Source: Limnoperna fortunei
Taxonomy: Eukaryota; Mollusca; Bivalvia; Mytilida; Modiolidae
Length of the DNA stretch: 64,000 nt
Assembly (NCBI GenBank): GCA_944474755.1
Contig: OX104123.1
Location: forward strand, 17,922,275 to 17,986,274
Direction of reading: 5' to 3'
In this document: in pieces, positions 44,721 to 57,447 of the stretch
How positions within the stretch are numbered: the stretch's first letter is position 1
Layout of the letters: each line of letters starts with the position of its first letter
Made by a program: the position numbers and the translations under genes
The notes under the pieces: model-generated
What the model saw: only the letters and a program-made list of their open reading frames with translations
Told to the model about the DNA's origin: nothing
The model's database searches: none

Positions 44721-45035
44721 CTTTGCATTATCATCGAGACTTATCAGAAGCGTAGCATCGCATTTGATATTGGTACCGCTGAATGCTAATTAGGATCGCG
44801 CTATCCTGTCCATCTCCCAGAGATGGATTAACGGCAGGGGGTTCAGCTTCAATCCACTGGAAGCTCTGGGGGTAAATGGTGCAAAATCCTGCATTCTGGC
44901 GATTTCCTAACACTTAATCTCAGGTTTTAAAAGATGGGTTTACCAACAGCAGTATCATCTGGAACACGGACTTGTGAAAGTACTATGACATTCTGATCTG
45001 ACAGAAAAGTCATATGCACAATTTAGAGTTTGAAC
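44721..45035. other. No gene seen
   Basis: Moderately GC-richer spacer with CATCTCCCAGAGATGG palindrome. No gene or known repeat was recognised. Confidence 0.4.
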
Positions 45036-45048
45036 ATCTTCTCGTTTG

Positions 45049-45458
45049 CTGGGACCATACTGTGAGGGTTCCCAGTGCTCGACCCACAGAGCAGCCCAGC
45101 GCGTCCCCGGATGGCGGATAGGGGAGACCCTCTTGTTGGGGGGTTGTCAAGTCATAATACGGAAAGCCTGACCGCGGACCGTAGTGGGTAACGTGTTTGG
45201 AGAGTGCCACGCTCCTTGCACGATAAAGACCCCTTTTGTAGATTTCGAAAAAGAGTAGGCTCGTTGTAGCCGCTACAAAAGGCTAAATTTTCCGCCCCTA
45301 CCCAAAACTTCATACATTTCCAGTGGCAGTCAAAATTATATTCCCTGTGACCCATCCCACCCCCATTTTCCCTTGATTTATTGTTTGTTAACTTGTTCCC
45401 GTCCTGAATATAGCTGAAATACTGCTCGCTGGACGTAAAGTAGACATCAAATCAATCA
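45049..45458 (+). mobile_element. Non-coding retroposon with 13-bp TSD
   Basis: A 410-bp element flanked by a perfect ATCTTCTCGTTTG duplication (45036-45048 and 45459-45471). The body has CCTCTTGTTGGGGGG, GTCATAATACGGAAAGCCTG and CGCTCCTTGCACGATAAAG. The 3' end has CCTGAATATAGCTGAAATAC, GCTCGCTGGACGTAAA and an ATCAATCA tail. Relatives in the window lie at 28766-29290, 43858-44175 and 47975-48215. Its body resembles family R only in part, but the 3' core is the same. Confidence 0.88.
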
Positions 45459-45471
45459 ATCTTCTCGTTTG

Positions 45472-47156
45472 TTATTGTCAGTTGCATGTTTCAGTTGCAA
45501 AAATCCTCCATCGACATGCTGCTGTTGTTGGATTATATTTAGCATTTTGGAAAACCCATTCAATGTCATGATATCTCTTGAAGACAATGCACTATGATAA
45601 CGCTTCATTGCGTTTACCCGTTTCAACTGATGATGAAAATGCACCAAATGAACCTGATTTGAAGGCATTCAAGTACAAAACATCTGGAAATAATTTCTAA
45701 ATTATTTGAGATGAGATGAGAGTCAAAAGACACCAATAAAAATGGAATAATAGGAACATTTCTTTTATTTCTGAAAAAAGTTATTGGTACTGCGCAAGCA
45801 CTACCTGCCGTACCGGCTGCTACGCCTATGCTTATATATTACAATACAAGTTCAATATTTGCATAACGAAATCGTTTACAGATTGGTCGAATAAAAATCA
45901 CATCCATACAACACTTACCATCTGGCCCCGTCATCATCTTTCATCACATTTCCAGGCACACATGCCGTAAAATGAACTTTAGTAAACAAACATGCACATA
46001 CAACTTAACAGTATGTCAAAAGGATGGTGGAACTAAAACACAGCTGAGGTCATAAATAATTTTGTCAATCGACTAGACACTGATACAACTCATCAAGATA
46101 ATGATGATAAACAAGGGAATTGACCATTACAAATTGCTGATTAAGATCAAAGGTAATCAATATAATTATAAATTTTACAATCGCGACACAATCTGTTAAG
46201 TGTTTATTCGTATGTGTCTCGGAATAATTGACAAATCATTGAGCACTGCGATTCCTTGCAGTATAGTCTCGGTTAATGTATCAATGTATCTGACAAATAT
46301 ACTTGTACTGACTTACAAAATCATCGAACTATAAAATGGAACACTTTTTAAATCCACACATTTTATCATTATATTTCATTAGAAAGGCTTCATATAAAAA
46401 TGTATCAACTATTTGGTAACAGAATCAAATTTGTCATGTCTTTTAGCGTTCTAAGGGCAAATTTTACAGCTACACAAATATTTATCGGCAGACAAAATAA
46501 ATAACAGCTAATACTTGGGTAACACAGTACAATTGTCCTTGCCAGAATTCTATCTAAGGACCAATCCTGCAAACGTACAATTTTAGAGCAGTTAAGGTGT
46601 TATGAAATTAACTTTGTGTCCTTGCCAGCTCTTGGTCTAAGAGGAAAGTTTACAAATGAACAAATCTGTTATCCAGTAACCAGAATACTGCTAATGATAT
46701 GTCATAACGAAGTTCCTCGTCTTTCTAGCTAAGGAAAAAACTTCCGAATGTGCAAAGTTTGGTCTGGTGACCAATACATTACAGCTTATAATTACACACA
46801 CCAAACTTTGAAACTAAAGGAAAAGTAGCGGAATTTCCGTTGGAAAATTTCATTTCATTAAATACGTTTCTGACAGTTTCGACTTCAAAGGTTTTCATGT
46901 GAATGTGATTAAAAATCAAATTTATCATAATGTGTCATTTTCAGTTAGATGTAAATCTTACAAATATACAAATTCTTGATGTGCTATCCTATAGTTGCAG
47001 AGAATGATGTGAAACTACCAAATTTGTCACATGTCCTTGCAAGGGTTCAGGCTTAGTAAATACACATCTCAATCGATATACAATGTATTTTTATGGAAGA
47101 CATTTCCAAATGTTTACATAATTATTTGCTTCTTGCACAGAAAATTTATGACGGGC
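45472..47156. other. No gene; faint 140-bp periodicity
   Basis: AT-rich. Phrases such as CCTTGCCAGAATTCTATCTAAGGA and CTTGCCAGCTCTTGGTCTAAGAG recur about every 120-150 bp between 46430 and 47060, suggesting an old tandem repeat. The open frame at 45456-45668 overlaps the TSD region and is unsupported. Confidence 0.4.
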
Positions 47157-47285
47157 CGACTCCAATCGTAACTGATCAGGATTGCCAGTTTTCCTACCGA
47201 AGGACAGGAGTTTTCTCGGCTTTCACCCCAAATAAAAGTGGACGCCACGATATTGCTGAAGTGGCTTTAAACAATGGAAAAACAA
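47157..47285 (+). repeat. tRNA-Ser SINE body fragment
   Basis: ACTCCAATCGTAACTGATCA, TTTTCCTACCGAAGGAC, AAAAGTGGACGCC, GATATTGCTG and TGGCTTTAAACA match the body and tail of 5391-5651. The tRNA-like head is missing. It lies inside a 136-codon open frame (47093-47503), which is therefore not a gene. Confidence 0.75.
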
Positions 47286-47974
47286 AAATAATTTTTACCA
47301 AGGATACAGATTTTCTTGTCCTCTTTCCTTGTGGAATGTGGGAATTTTTCGATCTTGCATGTTGTATTTTTCCAACTATATATTGGTCTTTTAGAAGATC
47401 GATTCTACAATTATTTTGTCAAGAACATTCCTGCAAAATGTCTGCCAGTATTTTGTCGCGACAGTTTGTAATGAAGTACAAAGCTAGGTATAACTTACTA
47501 TAGATTATTCAAGGAAAATAGTCATTTAAATTAGATAAGGGTAATTGATTTAAGAAATTGACTATTGCTGTCAGTATGTGAATGAGAACGTGGTCACACC
47601 TAATATCGCGATAGCGAGGTATAACATGTAGACAAATATGAGGTCTGACCATGTTCTAATTCGCATGGAGCCTAATTGCTTTTTATTTATTTCGATTCTA
47701 ATATGTCTTACACGTTTTACAAAATTTGACGCTTTCATTAGTAATATTGGTTTTTGAACTGATAAGATGTATCTGTTAAAATAAAATCAAATTTACATAA
47801 AATATATGTTCATCATTTTATTGAATATACGCACCTTTTAAGCCTAACATATTAAGAAATAAACAAAATTGGATTGTTCCAGTTTTACGTTTTCAGCATA
47901 TGACGTCGGAAATTCCAATTATGACGTAACAATAAGTTGTATGAGAACGCGTGCCCACGTTTTTTTTTAAGGAT
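47286..47974. other. No gene seen
   Basis: AT-rich spacer. Confidence 0.45.
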
Positions 47975-48215
47975 TTTCAGGTCATAATACGGAAACACTG
48001 ACCGCGGACAACAGTGGGTAATGTGTTTGGAAAGTACCACGCTCCTTGAGCGCTAAAGCCCACTTGTATAGGTGTCGGTAAGAGTGGGCTATTGAAGCCA
48101 CTACAAAAAGCTCAATTTTCCGCCCCGCTCGATTTGATTTATTTGTTAACGTGTTTTCTTCCTGCATATAGCTGAAATACTGCTCGCTTGACGTTAAACA
48201 AACATCAATTCAATA
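47975..48215 (+). repeat. 5'-truncated retroposon copy
   Basis: CAGGTCATAATACGGAAAC, CTGACCGCGGACAACAGTGG, TAGCTGAAATACTGCTCGC and an ATCAATTCAATAAATC tail match 45160-45458. The 5' part is missing. Confidence 0.78.
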
Positions 48216-49028
48216 AATCATCCAACACAATATTAACATAAAGAATATTTTTTAAAAATTCCTAGTGTCCTAGTTACTAAAAAAAATTATTTTTTTTTGA
48301 AGTTTAACTTCTCGTAATATCAGTTTTAAAACTATACTGTTAATAGCTAATATAAACCATAGCAAACATTTAAACATTATTTCAAGTATATTTAAAATAC
48401 AGTTACAAGTTCTTGAATCGTAGTGTTCATAACAGAATAACCAAAGTACTAGTTATGCCTTGTTAAGGGACTAGAAATATTTATTGATGATTACGAACAA
48501 GAATTTTAAGAAATAAACATATGAAACTTAATTTAAATAGTGCTGCAGTTTATCTATTGCTCAAAACAAATACTAAACCATTATTTTGTATTATTACAGG
48601 TTTCTCCTGTAAGGTCGACCCATTGGGAAAAAACAAAACAAAATGTGTCCCTTGTACGCTTCCGTAGAAAACGGCACTTTTAAAAAACAGTACGGCAAGA
48701 TAAAACCTGAAGGAAAAAATCATCTCATGCAACGATGACAACCATTATTTGAACGTAAGCTTTCTGGAGTCTGTATATTATTATACCCAAGAGTATCTGG
48801 GTCCTTTAGAAATTTAATCTTTTCTGTGTAGGTATCTTTTCCCCCAGTATTTAATTCCGATATCAGTTTGATATTCGGGAAGAGTTTTGATTGATTTAAA
48901 GTATCTTATTACGTTTTCGAAAGGATCAAGAATATAACATACTAGATCTTGTTCCATATCTAATACCTTAATAGAAATAGGATCGTAAGCTGCAACTGTG
49001 AAGAGTTATTTACTGCAAACAACACTTG
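48216..49028. other. No gene seen
   Basis: AT-rich spacer. A minus-strand open frame at 48550-48741 has no supporting context. Confidence 0.45.
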
Positions 49029-49170
49029 GAGTTTTTGTTCTCTTAGATTGAAGTGCAGTATCCTTTATATTCAACTAGAGTTTTTGTTCTCTTAGATTGA
49101 AGTGCAGTATCCTTTATATTCAACTAGAGTTTTTGTTCTCTTAGATTGAAGTGCAGTATCCTTTATATTA
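49029..49170 (+). repeat. 49-bp tandem repeat, 2.9 copies
   Basis: GAGTTTTTGTTCTCTTAGAT through TATATTCAACTA is repeated almost perfectly three times. The lack of divergence suggests a recent, possibly polymorphic, expansion. Confidence 0.93.
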
Positions 49171-49600
49171 ATCAGTTTTAATATTCTTGGTAAATTATTC
49201 AACAAAAAAACTTCACTACGTATTCTGTCCATGTATTTTAACTCACTGAAAGTACTTATAAGATGTGCATTTTCGGTTGATTCCTAATTTTCTCATATTA
49301 TATCGTAAAGCTTATACTTCAAAGGCCTGATTGAGCCTGAGCGGTGTCATTTCGAGAAGAACTTTAGAAGTAAACATTAAAGTAGCTAATTTAAAGTAAT
49401 TATTTCATTAAATGTTTGTTGAATAACTGGACGGTTTTAGTAACTTTTTAAAGTTGCAAAATAGGTGACAAGCGATCATTTATCCCTTACGTGTATATTT
49501 GTTCCTCTTAAAGCGCGGTTAGGTGGCATATCTATAAATTGTAACCACACTGTCATGTATCTTAAAAAATAAGCATGCGCACATTTTCCGCCCATACTTA
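49171..49600. other. No gene seen
   Basis: AT-rich spacer. Confidence 0.45.
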
Positions 49601-49740
49601 TACTCTATCATTAAAAATGTTTGGCCTTTGGTCCATCGTTCATCAATTGATTGATTATGATAATACCTGTTCTTGTCCTGAATATTGCTGAAATACTGCT
49701 CTATGGATGTAAAACAAGCATATAATCAATTAATGGCTCA
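49601..49740 (+). repeat. Retroposon 3'-end fragment
   Basis: GTCCTGAATATTGCTGAAAT, ACTGCTCTATGGATGTAAA and AATCAATTAATGG match the shared 3' core and tail. Confidence 0.65.
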
Positions 49741-50600
49741 CAGTTATCGACAATAAAATATTTCTCGCGAATTAAATTTTGTACCATGGCATTATTTGGG
49801 TTTATCCTTAAAATTATGATGATTGTGAGAAACATTTGCATTTATATGAAAGCTATGTTTGAGATATGAGCCAGATTTGTCTTGTAATAAGAAAAACAGT
49901 CAGACATTATTGTCCACTTTCGCCGCTTATTGAACAAATGGTAATCCCAACTCTAAATGGCACGCGTTATGAAATGCGACGGAAGTAACTTCCAGGCGGC
50001 AAAAACATTTTAAGCGAACGATTTAGAACTTTAGAGCTTTTAAACCCGATTTTGTCGGGCATCCGTTCTAACAAGGGTATCGAGTTCAAAACCACGAAGG
50101 ATTGATAGCATTCATTACAAGGAGCCCAGTACCTATTCGCAGGTGCAAACAATACAACTCCTGTGCATTATGATGTATACTTTTTACGATTCAAAGTGTA
50201 CATTTCATAAGCTAGCATTCCATTTCCGTCTTAGTTGCATCATGATGACATTTTTGAATGGTTGTTTCTTGCCTTCCATCACTTTCACTGTTGTATTTAT
50301 GAAGATTTGATGGATACATTATTATTTTCGATTCCTTGCAACTAGAAACAATCACTCCCGAAATGCCGCCTTTTTTAATGTATGCATGTGATATTTTCAG
50401 AAGTACATTGTATTGTAGAAATTGCTTGGAAACTACAAGGAGCAAAATGTAACAAATGTATTCCCGGTTATTTTATTCACTGTAGACGAGTTTCCATCTT
50501 AGATATTTAGCTCCGCTAATATTGCACATTATAATATCTGCCCGTCTATCCTTATGCCAGATCATTCTATCTATTTTGTCAGTAATGAAACGAAGGACCG
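49741..50600. other. No supported gene
   Basis: Two minus-strand open frames (49967-50152 and 50212-50445) lie here. The first (CNECYQSFVVLNSIPLLERM) looks somewhat protein-like, but neither has splice or family support. Confidence 0.35.
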
Positions 50601-50808
50601 AAAATCTAGTGACAGTCAAAATTCTAATCCCCATTTCCCATTCTGTCTTTTTTCCATTAATTTATTGTTTGTTAACTTGATCTCGTCCTGAATATTGCTC
50701 AAATACTGCTTACTTGACGTAAACCACTCGTCCAATCAATCGTTTGTCCTGAATGTAACTGCAATTCTTCTCTGAACGTAGAGCAAACGTTCAATCAATC
50801 AATGATGA
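50600..50808 (+). repeat. Retroposon 3' end with duplicated tail
   Basis: AGTGACAGTCAAAATTCTAA and TCGTCCTGAATATTGCTCAA match the 3' half of 45049-45458. A second, more diverged core (TTGTCCTGAATGTAACTGCA ... GAGCAAACGTTC) and AATCAATCAATG follow, so two tails lie end to end. Confidence 0.65.
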
Positions 50809-52968
50809 ATAGTTTTGTAATATAAAGGGCAAGTTTTTGTGTACAATAATTGACCGTCCTTTTCATTATTAGAAACGGTACGTGCCACCTGATTTAACTA
50901 ATTTGAATTGATCAAGAGAACAATTTAATTTTTGTGCTCATTTGTGATTCAAGTCCAATATACAGCTTTCTTGTTCAAGGAGCAGTAAACAGCTTTTCTA
51001 ATACTCTTATTGCACTAGTGCCAAAATACTTTAGATTTTATATAAAATAGGATGTTGTTAACAAACCATTTGGATCAGGATAATCTTATAACAGTCATGT
51101 ATATTTTCCCCAACAAAAATTTACAACTGCTCAGTCATGAAATCCTGTATTTGTTTTAAAAGAAACTAAGTAATTTTGTTTTATTTTTACCCTTTAATGA
51201 TGTGAGTTTATAAGAGGTGGAGACTTCCCTCGTGATTCAGTTTTTAGTTCTTAATTTATATTTCACTATATCTTTGTATGTTAACAAATGTTACACTAGC
51301 CACGGAAATAAAAATTATTTAACCTGTGAAATTGACTTTGCTGTTCTTAAAAGTCTAGTTTTTGAGTGCAACAACCGATTACAGTTGACTGATATTTCCT
51401 GCGAGTTCCGAGTTTGCATGGGAAAGAAGTGGTTCCAATTTTTGAAAATAGTGTCGCTTCATTGCGAGAAATTATGTTTTATGAAACTTCAAAACTTTCT
51501 TTGAAGCACATCTCTGAAACCAGCCTTTATAGTGAATGTGATGTTAACAACTTGTATCTTCTGTGCAAGTGAGTGATGTTTTAAAATCATTATCAGTTGT
51601 ACATTGTGTAAATGTCTGTTCGATGTCTTCAGTTTATCACCTCCTTGTGTCCATATTAGGAATTTTAAAGTGCCTTTTTCAGATACTTCGATTTTACTAG
51701 CATGAAAAAAATAATAAAGGTCAAAATTTTTGATCTTCGTTAGTATCGTCCACAGTAGATCTTCTAATTTCTTATTATATCTAGTGACGTACATGACAAG
51801 AGAGTCTTGTCAATCCTTTATCAAATTCGACCGGACAGCGACTCGCGTCATAACATGTTAAATACAGTACACATTTTTAAAAATTAATTGCAGTTTAAAC
51901 AGAACACAAATTTGTACCAACGTTTTCAATTGACCTAGGAAATAGAAAAAACTGATCTTGTACGTGGTTTATGACTGAATAAAAAAGAATGCAGAAATCT
52001 TTTACTAATATATACAACTACTTGGAATTATTTTCATATGTAAGGAAGGGATGCATCTAACCATCTGAATGGCAGCTTTCAGCCAACAGTTGTTCAAACA
52101 GTTTTTAAATCAGGGTCTTTTGGTGATGGTGGTCTTAAAATCTTTATGGATCGACTCCTTTTCCATGTTAATTTTTCTTCCAAATGTTGCTTTTGACAGT
52201 TTTTTTCTTGTTTGAGTGAGCGTTTCTGTCTCTTGTGACGATATCAGTGGTTTTTCCGTGTTTGTGGTATTCCTGGCATATCGATTAATTTCCTAGACGT
52301 ATACCCGTACAAAGTAGTGTTAGATACATATAGTTCACATTTAAGAATTATTTTATATAAATCCAAATTGTAGTAGATGTCTCTTAAAAGTAGAGTCGGT
52401 GTTCTTTTCTGCTACATGTTACTTTTTAAAATGGTGATGATTGTCTCAGTCGTTGCTTAGCTACCACTGCTTCATCATCATATACAATTGTTTCAGTGCA
52501 GTCGTCTATATAGGTATCTACAGCGATGCTTTTCTTCTTCTTACCAAGGTGATCTCAACGTTACTGCACTGTTGAGCTAACTTTTCGTGACAACATGACT
52601 ACAAATAGTGAATTCCATGTTTCTGTAACTTCCTTCGGATCTTGTCCATTCTACATCACTGCAAAAACCCGAACAATTGGTAATGTTGTAGTTCTCTGGC
52701 TTCAAAAAGTAGATTGAATGAAATGGTTTATTTTGATTATAAGCTTTGTCTTGTGTGAAATCATCGCCAATTTACAGAGGCTTTTGTTGAAATATAAATA
52801 ATAATATAACTTGTTAACGTGGACAATTTCCGAACTTCACTGTAATTGCAATAATTTTGTACGTTCGATAAACAAGTTACAAATGAAAATAATGTGAACT
52901 TTTCGTGTTTCCACATTTTTTAATATTCATAATCGTTAGTATCAAATGTTTTTTTTAAAGTGTTATCA
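50809..52968. other. No supported gene in 2.2 kb
   Basis: Mostly AT-rich. Open frames at 51217-51504 (plus) and 51489-51794 (minus) overlap head to tail, have ordinary AT-driven composition and lack splice context. No repeats were recognised. Confidence 0.4.
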
Positions 52969-53444
52969 TCATATCAAATTGAAGGCGGGTCTCATCTTGG
53001 CCTTCTTAACATCACTTGTGTCCATTTTATCGAGTGAGGTTATCCTCAGCTTGGCTTTCTGAAATAAATACAAATGTACTTTATTATGTGAAATCGCTTA
53101 CACGATAATTTGACAAATAACATGATATTAATAAAAAGGTTGACATTTTATATAAAACATCTATAAAACTGAAGTTTGCTTTCTATTGTTGTCTGTCATT
53201 TTAGAACACAACATATTGAATTTATGAGCATTTCCTCGTGTATATTAAATGTGACATTTGTTTTGTAGGATTCGCTGTCAGCATATGTTATCTTGTCAAC
53301 ATCTTTGATTTTTATTTTAATAAATAAAAGACTGCAAAATTATTGTCTTAACATACTTCCTTCTTCCTTTTCATGCGATATCTTCTTTTTCTCTGAGGTT
53401 ATTTTATCCTTGTGTATTGCTGTGTTTTTCCGCTTCTTTGTCAT
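52969..53444 (-). CDS. Possible small Lys-rich protein in two exons
   Basis: Minus strand. ATG 53444-53442 opens MTKKRKNTAIHKDKITSEKK and runs to a donor-like GGAA|GTATGT at 53357. An acceptor-like TTTATTTCAG at 53059-53060 could join it. The second piece (ITSLDKMDTSDVKKAKMRPA, stop 52969) needs the alternative acceptor four bases downstream; the first acceptor gives an early stop. The high Lys content would fit a nucleic-acid-binding or disordered protein, but AT-rich DNA produces this easily. Confidence 0.25.
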
Positions 53445-53720
53445 GAAATATCTTAAGAGAATCTGAATAATATCTAACTTAAGTAATCTAGATTTTATAA
53501 AATTACAGAGCTCCAGATAAGATTTTCTTCATTTCGTTTTTCACCCTAAAACTCTAAAACGTTTAAAATGGATATTCAATATATAAGTTATTAAAAGTTG
53601 TAATTACCTATGGAACGCCACAGCTGTCTCATTATACACAAACATATATTCTTAAGACAACAAGCATACTATTTAGCCATTATTCTACAACATGAAGACA
53701 TTTAGTTATACTATATTGGC

Positions 53721-54086
53721 CTAAAGACCGACTGGGATGGGGGGTACCCCTGGCTAGCTGGGGTTGTCAGGCCATAATACGGAAAACCTGACCGCAAACC
53801 ATATTAGTGCACCGTGTTGGGAAAAATGCCACGTTCCTCGCACGTTAAAGAACGCTGCTGTAGTATTCGCTATGAGTAGGGATTTCGATCCCGCTACAGG
53901 AGGCTAAATTGCCCGACCCTATCCATCCTCCCATTTGCCAGTGGCAATCTAAAATCCGTTACCCCTATTTTTTCTTGTGTCCCATCCCATTTTCATTCAT
54001 CATCATTTCATGTTCATTTTATCATCCATTTCATGTTCATAGCTGAAATATTGCTGCTCGGGCGTTAAACACCATTAATCAATCAA
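53721..54086 (+). mobile_element. Retroposon family R, copy 3, 5'-truncated, with 14-bp TSD
   Basis: Plus orientation. It starts inside the element at CTAAAGACCGACTGGG and ends with GGCGTTAAACACCATTAATC and AATCAA. A perfect TATACTATATTGGC duplication flanks it (53707-53720 and 54087-54100). Loss of the 5' end with an exact TSD is the signature of target-primed reverse transcription. A short internal deletion (GTGTGCCCCAGGTGGTTGAA-like segment missing) separates it from copies 1 and 2. Confidence 0.9.
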
Positions 54087-54100
54087 TATACTATATTGGC

Positions 54101-55270
54101 ACTAACCAAATTCCCTTAACGTTACGGGGATGCATTAAGGACCTCTGTACCATTTCCTGACACCAACAGGAATCATATGATTGATGATTTTAGAAAGTGT
54201 CCAGACACGATTTCCCCGAACCAACAATAAAATCGCTGTAACATTTATTCATGCTTTTATATTAAATATATAAAAATATATCACTAATACTATGACTAGT
54301 CTGAACTCATTTTTTCCGAAATTGGCTCACATTTGTATGTTTGCAAACATCTAGGATTTCAAATAGGAGTATTCTTTTTATAATACTATTTTGTCATAAC
54401 TTGGGCACCGTCGTCGTCGTCCTTCATTAATTTTCTTAAATGTTACCCGCTATCAGAAATATTGAAACTTGGTACGATTGATTTTAGGGTTTAAGTGGCT
54501 CGATTTTGATATGTTAAAATGGCATGGTCGGAGAGCATAGAGTTATGAGATTAATGCATGTACAATGGGTTTACAAAAATGCACATTATTGCCATTACAA
54601 AAAGAGCGATTTTTTTTGCTTTTTAGCATACATAGACCGAATGTCCAGATAAGTTACATTAATGTCGTCACTTGGTGTCGGTTAACTTTGAATTTTTAAA
54701 AATATTCACATCTTTGACTTCTGAACAGACATATGGAATCGTTTCTTGACGTTGGTGTGGCACACATTCGGAAACGTTTTATAGTGTAAATTCATATGTT
54801 GAGTTGTTTACAACTGTCGCTGGCGACACAATTTTTCAGTTTCTAAAAGACATTTATTTATAAAGTAAGTTGTATGTTTTATTGTTTTAGTTTCATTTTT
54901 AACTGTATAAATACTCATACTATTGTATAAGAATAGGATATCCTGCACTAAAGTCAAAAACATGGCCGCTGTAACTTAAACTAGATCACATGGTAATTTC
55001 ACATAAAATGGCCGGATTCAGAAATTATAACAGATAGGAAAAAATAATTAGTCTCTGGTTGTATGTTTTATTGTTTTAGTTTCATTTTTAAAGCAATATG
55101 AGCTGTATTTTTTGAAATTTTGGTAGATCAGGAAATTTAAATTATGTCAATCAGTATGTTACAGAATGCTGGTAAAGAAACGTTAAATGCATCCGAACGT
55201 CATGAAACTTGACAATTTACGAATATTTCACTTCGATTTCTTGATGGACGCTAATTAAAATTCGGCACCC
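54101..55270. other. No gene; short repeats
   Basis: GTTGTATGTTTTATTGTTTT then AGTTTCATTTTTAA occurs twice, at about 54871 and 55058. The segment at 54901-54941 (ACTGTATAAATACTCATACT) recurs at 61676-61711. A GCACCGTCGTCGTCGTCC phrase near 54405 belongs to the GCTCACCTGA repeat family. Confidence 0.5.
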
Positions 55271-55272
55271 GT

Positions 55273-55281
55273 ACCGGAAGT
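55273..55281 (+). promoter_or_regulatory. ETS-type site upstream of the P2X7-C-like gene
   Basis: ACCGGAAGT lies 34 bp before ATG 55315 and fits the ETS core. A matching ACCGGAAG lies at 60935-60942, upstream of the convergent minus-strand gene. Confidence 0.35.
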
Positions 55282-55314
55282 TACCGAGTTGCTGCTGCTG
55301 CAAACGTAAACAAG

Positions 55315-57028
55315 ATGAAAAGCGAGGTAAGTTACACATATAATTAAAATTCACCGAATGTTAAGTCAGAAATCAATCGTACGTGGTCTTATTGGACCTT
55401 TTGGACGAGGAATAAAATGATGTATAAGATATTATGAACCAAAAGACATGTATTTATCGATTTTTTTCAAGTTAAAACAAGATTTTCTACGAAGGGGCAC
55501 ATTTATGGGAAATTAGAAAATTAGAATCTAACGCGTTGGAAATAAAACGTGTACGTTGTGACTAATTACTTGAATTAGTAGCATATATAATTTCATTCTG
55601 CAATATTTATTTGGGTTTTACTGGTCAACTTAATATTTAAAATACGATACTGTGTCATTTGTTGTTTTTGACAATCAAATGAAAAACTAGGCGAAAATAA
55701 ACCGTGTTATTAGTTGTAATACTTCTACATACTGATTATTACAACCATTAATTTTAACCCTAGAATTCAAGAAGTCGTTCCGTTTCACCCGTCTCGGGAT
55801 CTAGTTCGGAGGATGGACATCCCTGGGGGATGAGGGAGGAAAGCAAGAGGTCTTGGTCGGGGCAGAGGACAAAGACAAGGTGGTGCTACAGGACCTAACC
55901 GTGCTCTGATCGCCGAGCAGCAAAGGGAGGAGAGGTAGAGGAACATGGTGGTATGATACAAGTGTACATGGAACAGCCTAAGGCAGTAATTATTTTAGTT
56001 TTTCTAACCCTCCTGCTCTAACATTTGCAAACAAAAATATAATTTGACAATTTTATTTTTTTCTACGCAAGCATAAGAGTACATCAAAATAATTTTTAAA
56101 GCAGGAAACAAACTTGATGATTAGAAATTAAATAGTTTTTTCCTTTCTATTACATATAATTATTGTCAGAAATTGTATGGAATTGAAAGTGAAAGTAAAC
56201 TGTCTTCCCTATTATATATATGTTGGTCAAAAAGTAGCAAGTACAGTGCATGTTTTCTTTTTAATTTTTATTTTCACCCTTTTTTCCTTTAACAGGAGAG
56301 GGTGAATGCTATGGACCTGGATGCTGCTAGATCAGTATTGCTATTGGCTTGCAGACGTCAGCCAAGTTTTGTTTTCAACTTGCTGTAGGAAGAGAAGATG
56401 GTGGAAATGCTGGTGGTCATCCCAATCCCCAGCCAGATGTACTAGTGGTTCCTAACTGGTGTCAGTGTAGCCATTGAAGAGAGATGCCACCTTGAGAGCA
56501 ACTGTGTTGTAACCAGAACCCACAGAACTGCTACTCTAGACTGCCAGTAAGTAATGATAATAACCCCCCCCCCCACCCATAATTCCCCTTTTATTTTAAG
56601 TCTCATCTACATGACCTTGTAGTTTAATTTTCCAGTTGGACATTCTGTTTATCCTATTCCCTTCAGATGAAATTGCATTAATTGTATATAATTTTCTAAA
56701 ACATTTTTATAGCCTTTTAAAGTGAAGCCAAGATTGAAAACTTAAATTCTTTTGGTATTTGCATTAAAGAACTTCAGCACTGTTGTCTTGGATGAACTGG
56801 TTTTGGAGGTGGCTATGAGATATAGGGATGACATACTTAGGTAGCCTGCTGATTACAACAGATCACATGGGCATGCTGCCTACCGACAATTTATTCTGTG
56901 GATTCATGGATTCACTTGGTGCCGAAAATCGACGAGTCATTCCAAACTGCTGCCTGTGGCGTATCAGAGACAAATATTCTGATCCACTAGGACATTATGT
57001 TGGTTTTATAGCAGGGAGACTAGGCTAA
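55315..57028 (+). pseudogene. P2X7-type C-terminal-domain gene, four exons, decayed
   Basis: Exon 1 (55315-55326) encodes MKSE and ends at a perfect GCGAG|GTAAGT. Exon 2 (55764-55934) reads NSRSRSVSPVSGSSSEDGHP and, after a frameshift, GRGRGQRQGGATGPNRAL and IAEQQREE. Exon 3 (56296-56546) reads RQPSFVFNLL, then VVPNWCQCSH-stop-REMPP-stop-EQLCCNQNPQNC, the Cys cluster of the zinc-binding P2X7 C-terminal domain. Exon 4 (56778-57028) reads [37 protein letters not shown] and, after a frameshift, [20 protein letters not shown] and LGHYVGF. No channel part is present, as is usual for stand-alone proteins of this type in invertebrates. Two TGA stops, one TAG and at least two frameshifts make it a pseudogene. 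Confidence 0.78.
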
Positions 57029-57447
57029 TTAATTTTTTTTTCAAACCTTGTTAATGAATCGTGTTTATTTCCATTACAACTAGACTGTACATTTTTGAGT
57101 GTTACAAGTAAATTCAAAAACCAGCTCTTTTAGTTCTGTATTAGTCATCATCTTGATTCAGACAAAAATCTTCTTATGTATTAAAATGTATACATCATCA
57201 ACATTATTGGTAAGACATAATATTAAAGCAACAAGGCCAACAAGACTATTGTACTCCCAAAGATTTTCAAAAAGCAAAATAGATGTCAAGATAGCCATTT
57301 TTATTTGTAAAAATATGCCACCATGGCTCTTGTGCAGTGTGTTGTAAAATTCTAGAAATAAGTACAATGATACAATATTGCCCTGGCAAGAACACTGAAT
57401 ACCATATACTTTTTTCTAACAATGAACGATCGATCACACATTTTTTA
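57029..57447. other. No gene seen
   Basis: Two overlapping open frames on opposite strands (57099-57347 and 57158-57367) are chance frames. Confidence 0.45.

Noticed and set aside
47093..47503. 136-codon open frame
   Set aside because: It contains the SINE body fragment at 47157-47285, so it is an accident of repeat sequence.
51217..51794. Overlapping frames on opposite strands as a gene pair
   Set aside because: Composition is AT-driven, no motifs or splice sites are visible, and overlaps of this kind are expected by chance.
52969..53058. Firm two-exon gene model
   Set aside because: The best acceptor leads to an early stop and the alternative one is weaker, so it was kept only as a low-confidence candidate.
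56470..56500. Selenocysteine-type recoding of two TGA codons in the P2X7-C-like gene
   Set aside because: A TAG stop and frameshifts occur in the same gene, so ordinary decay explains the TGA codons.
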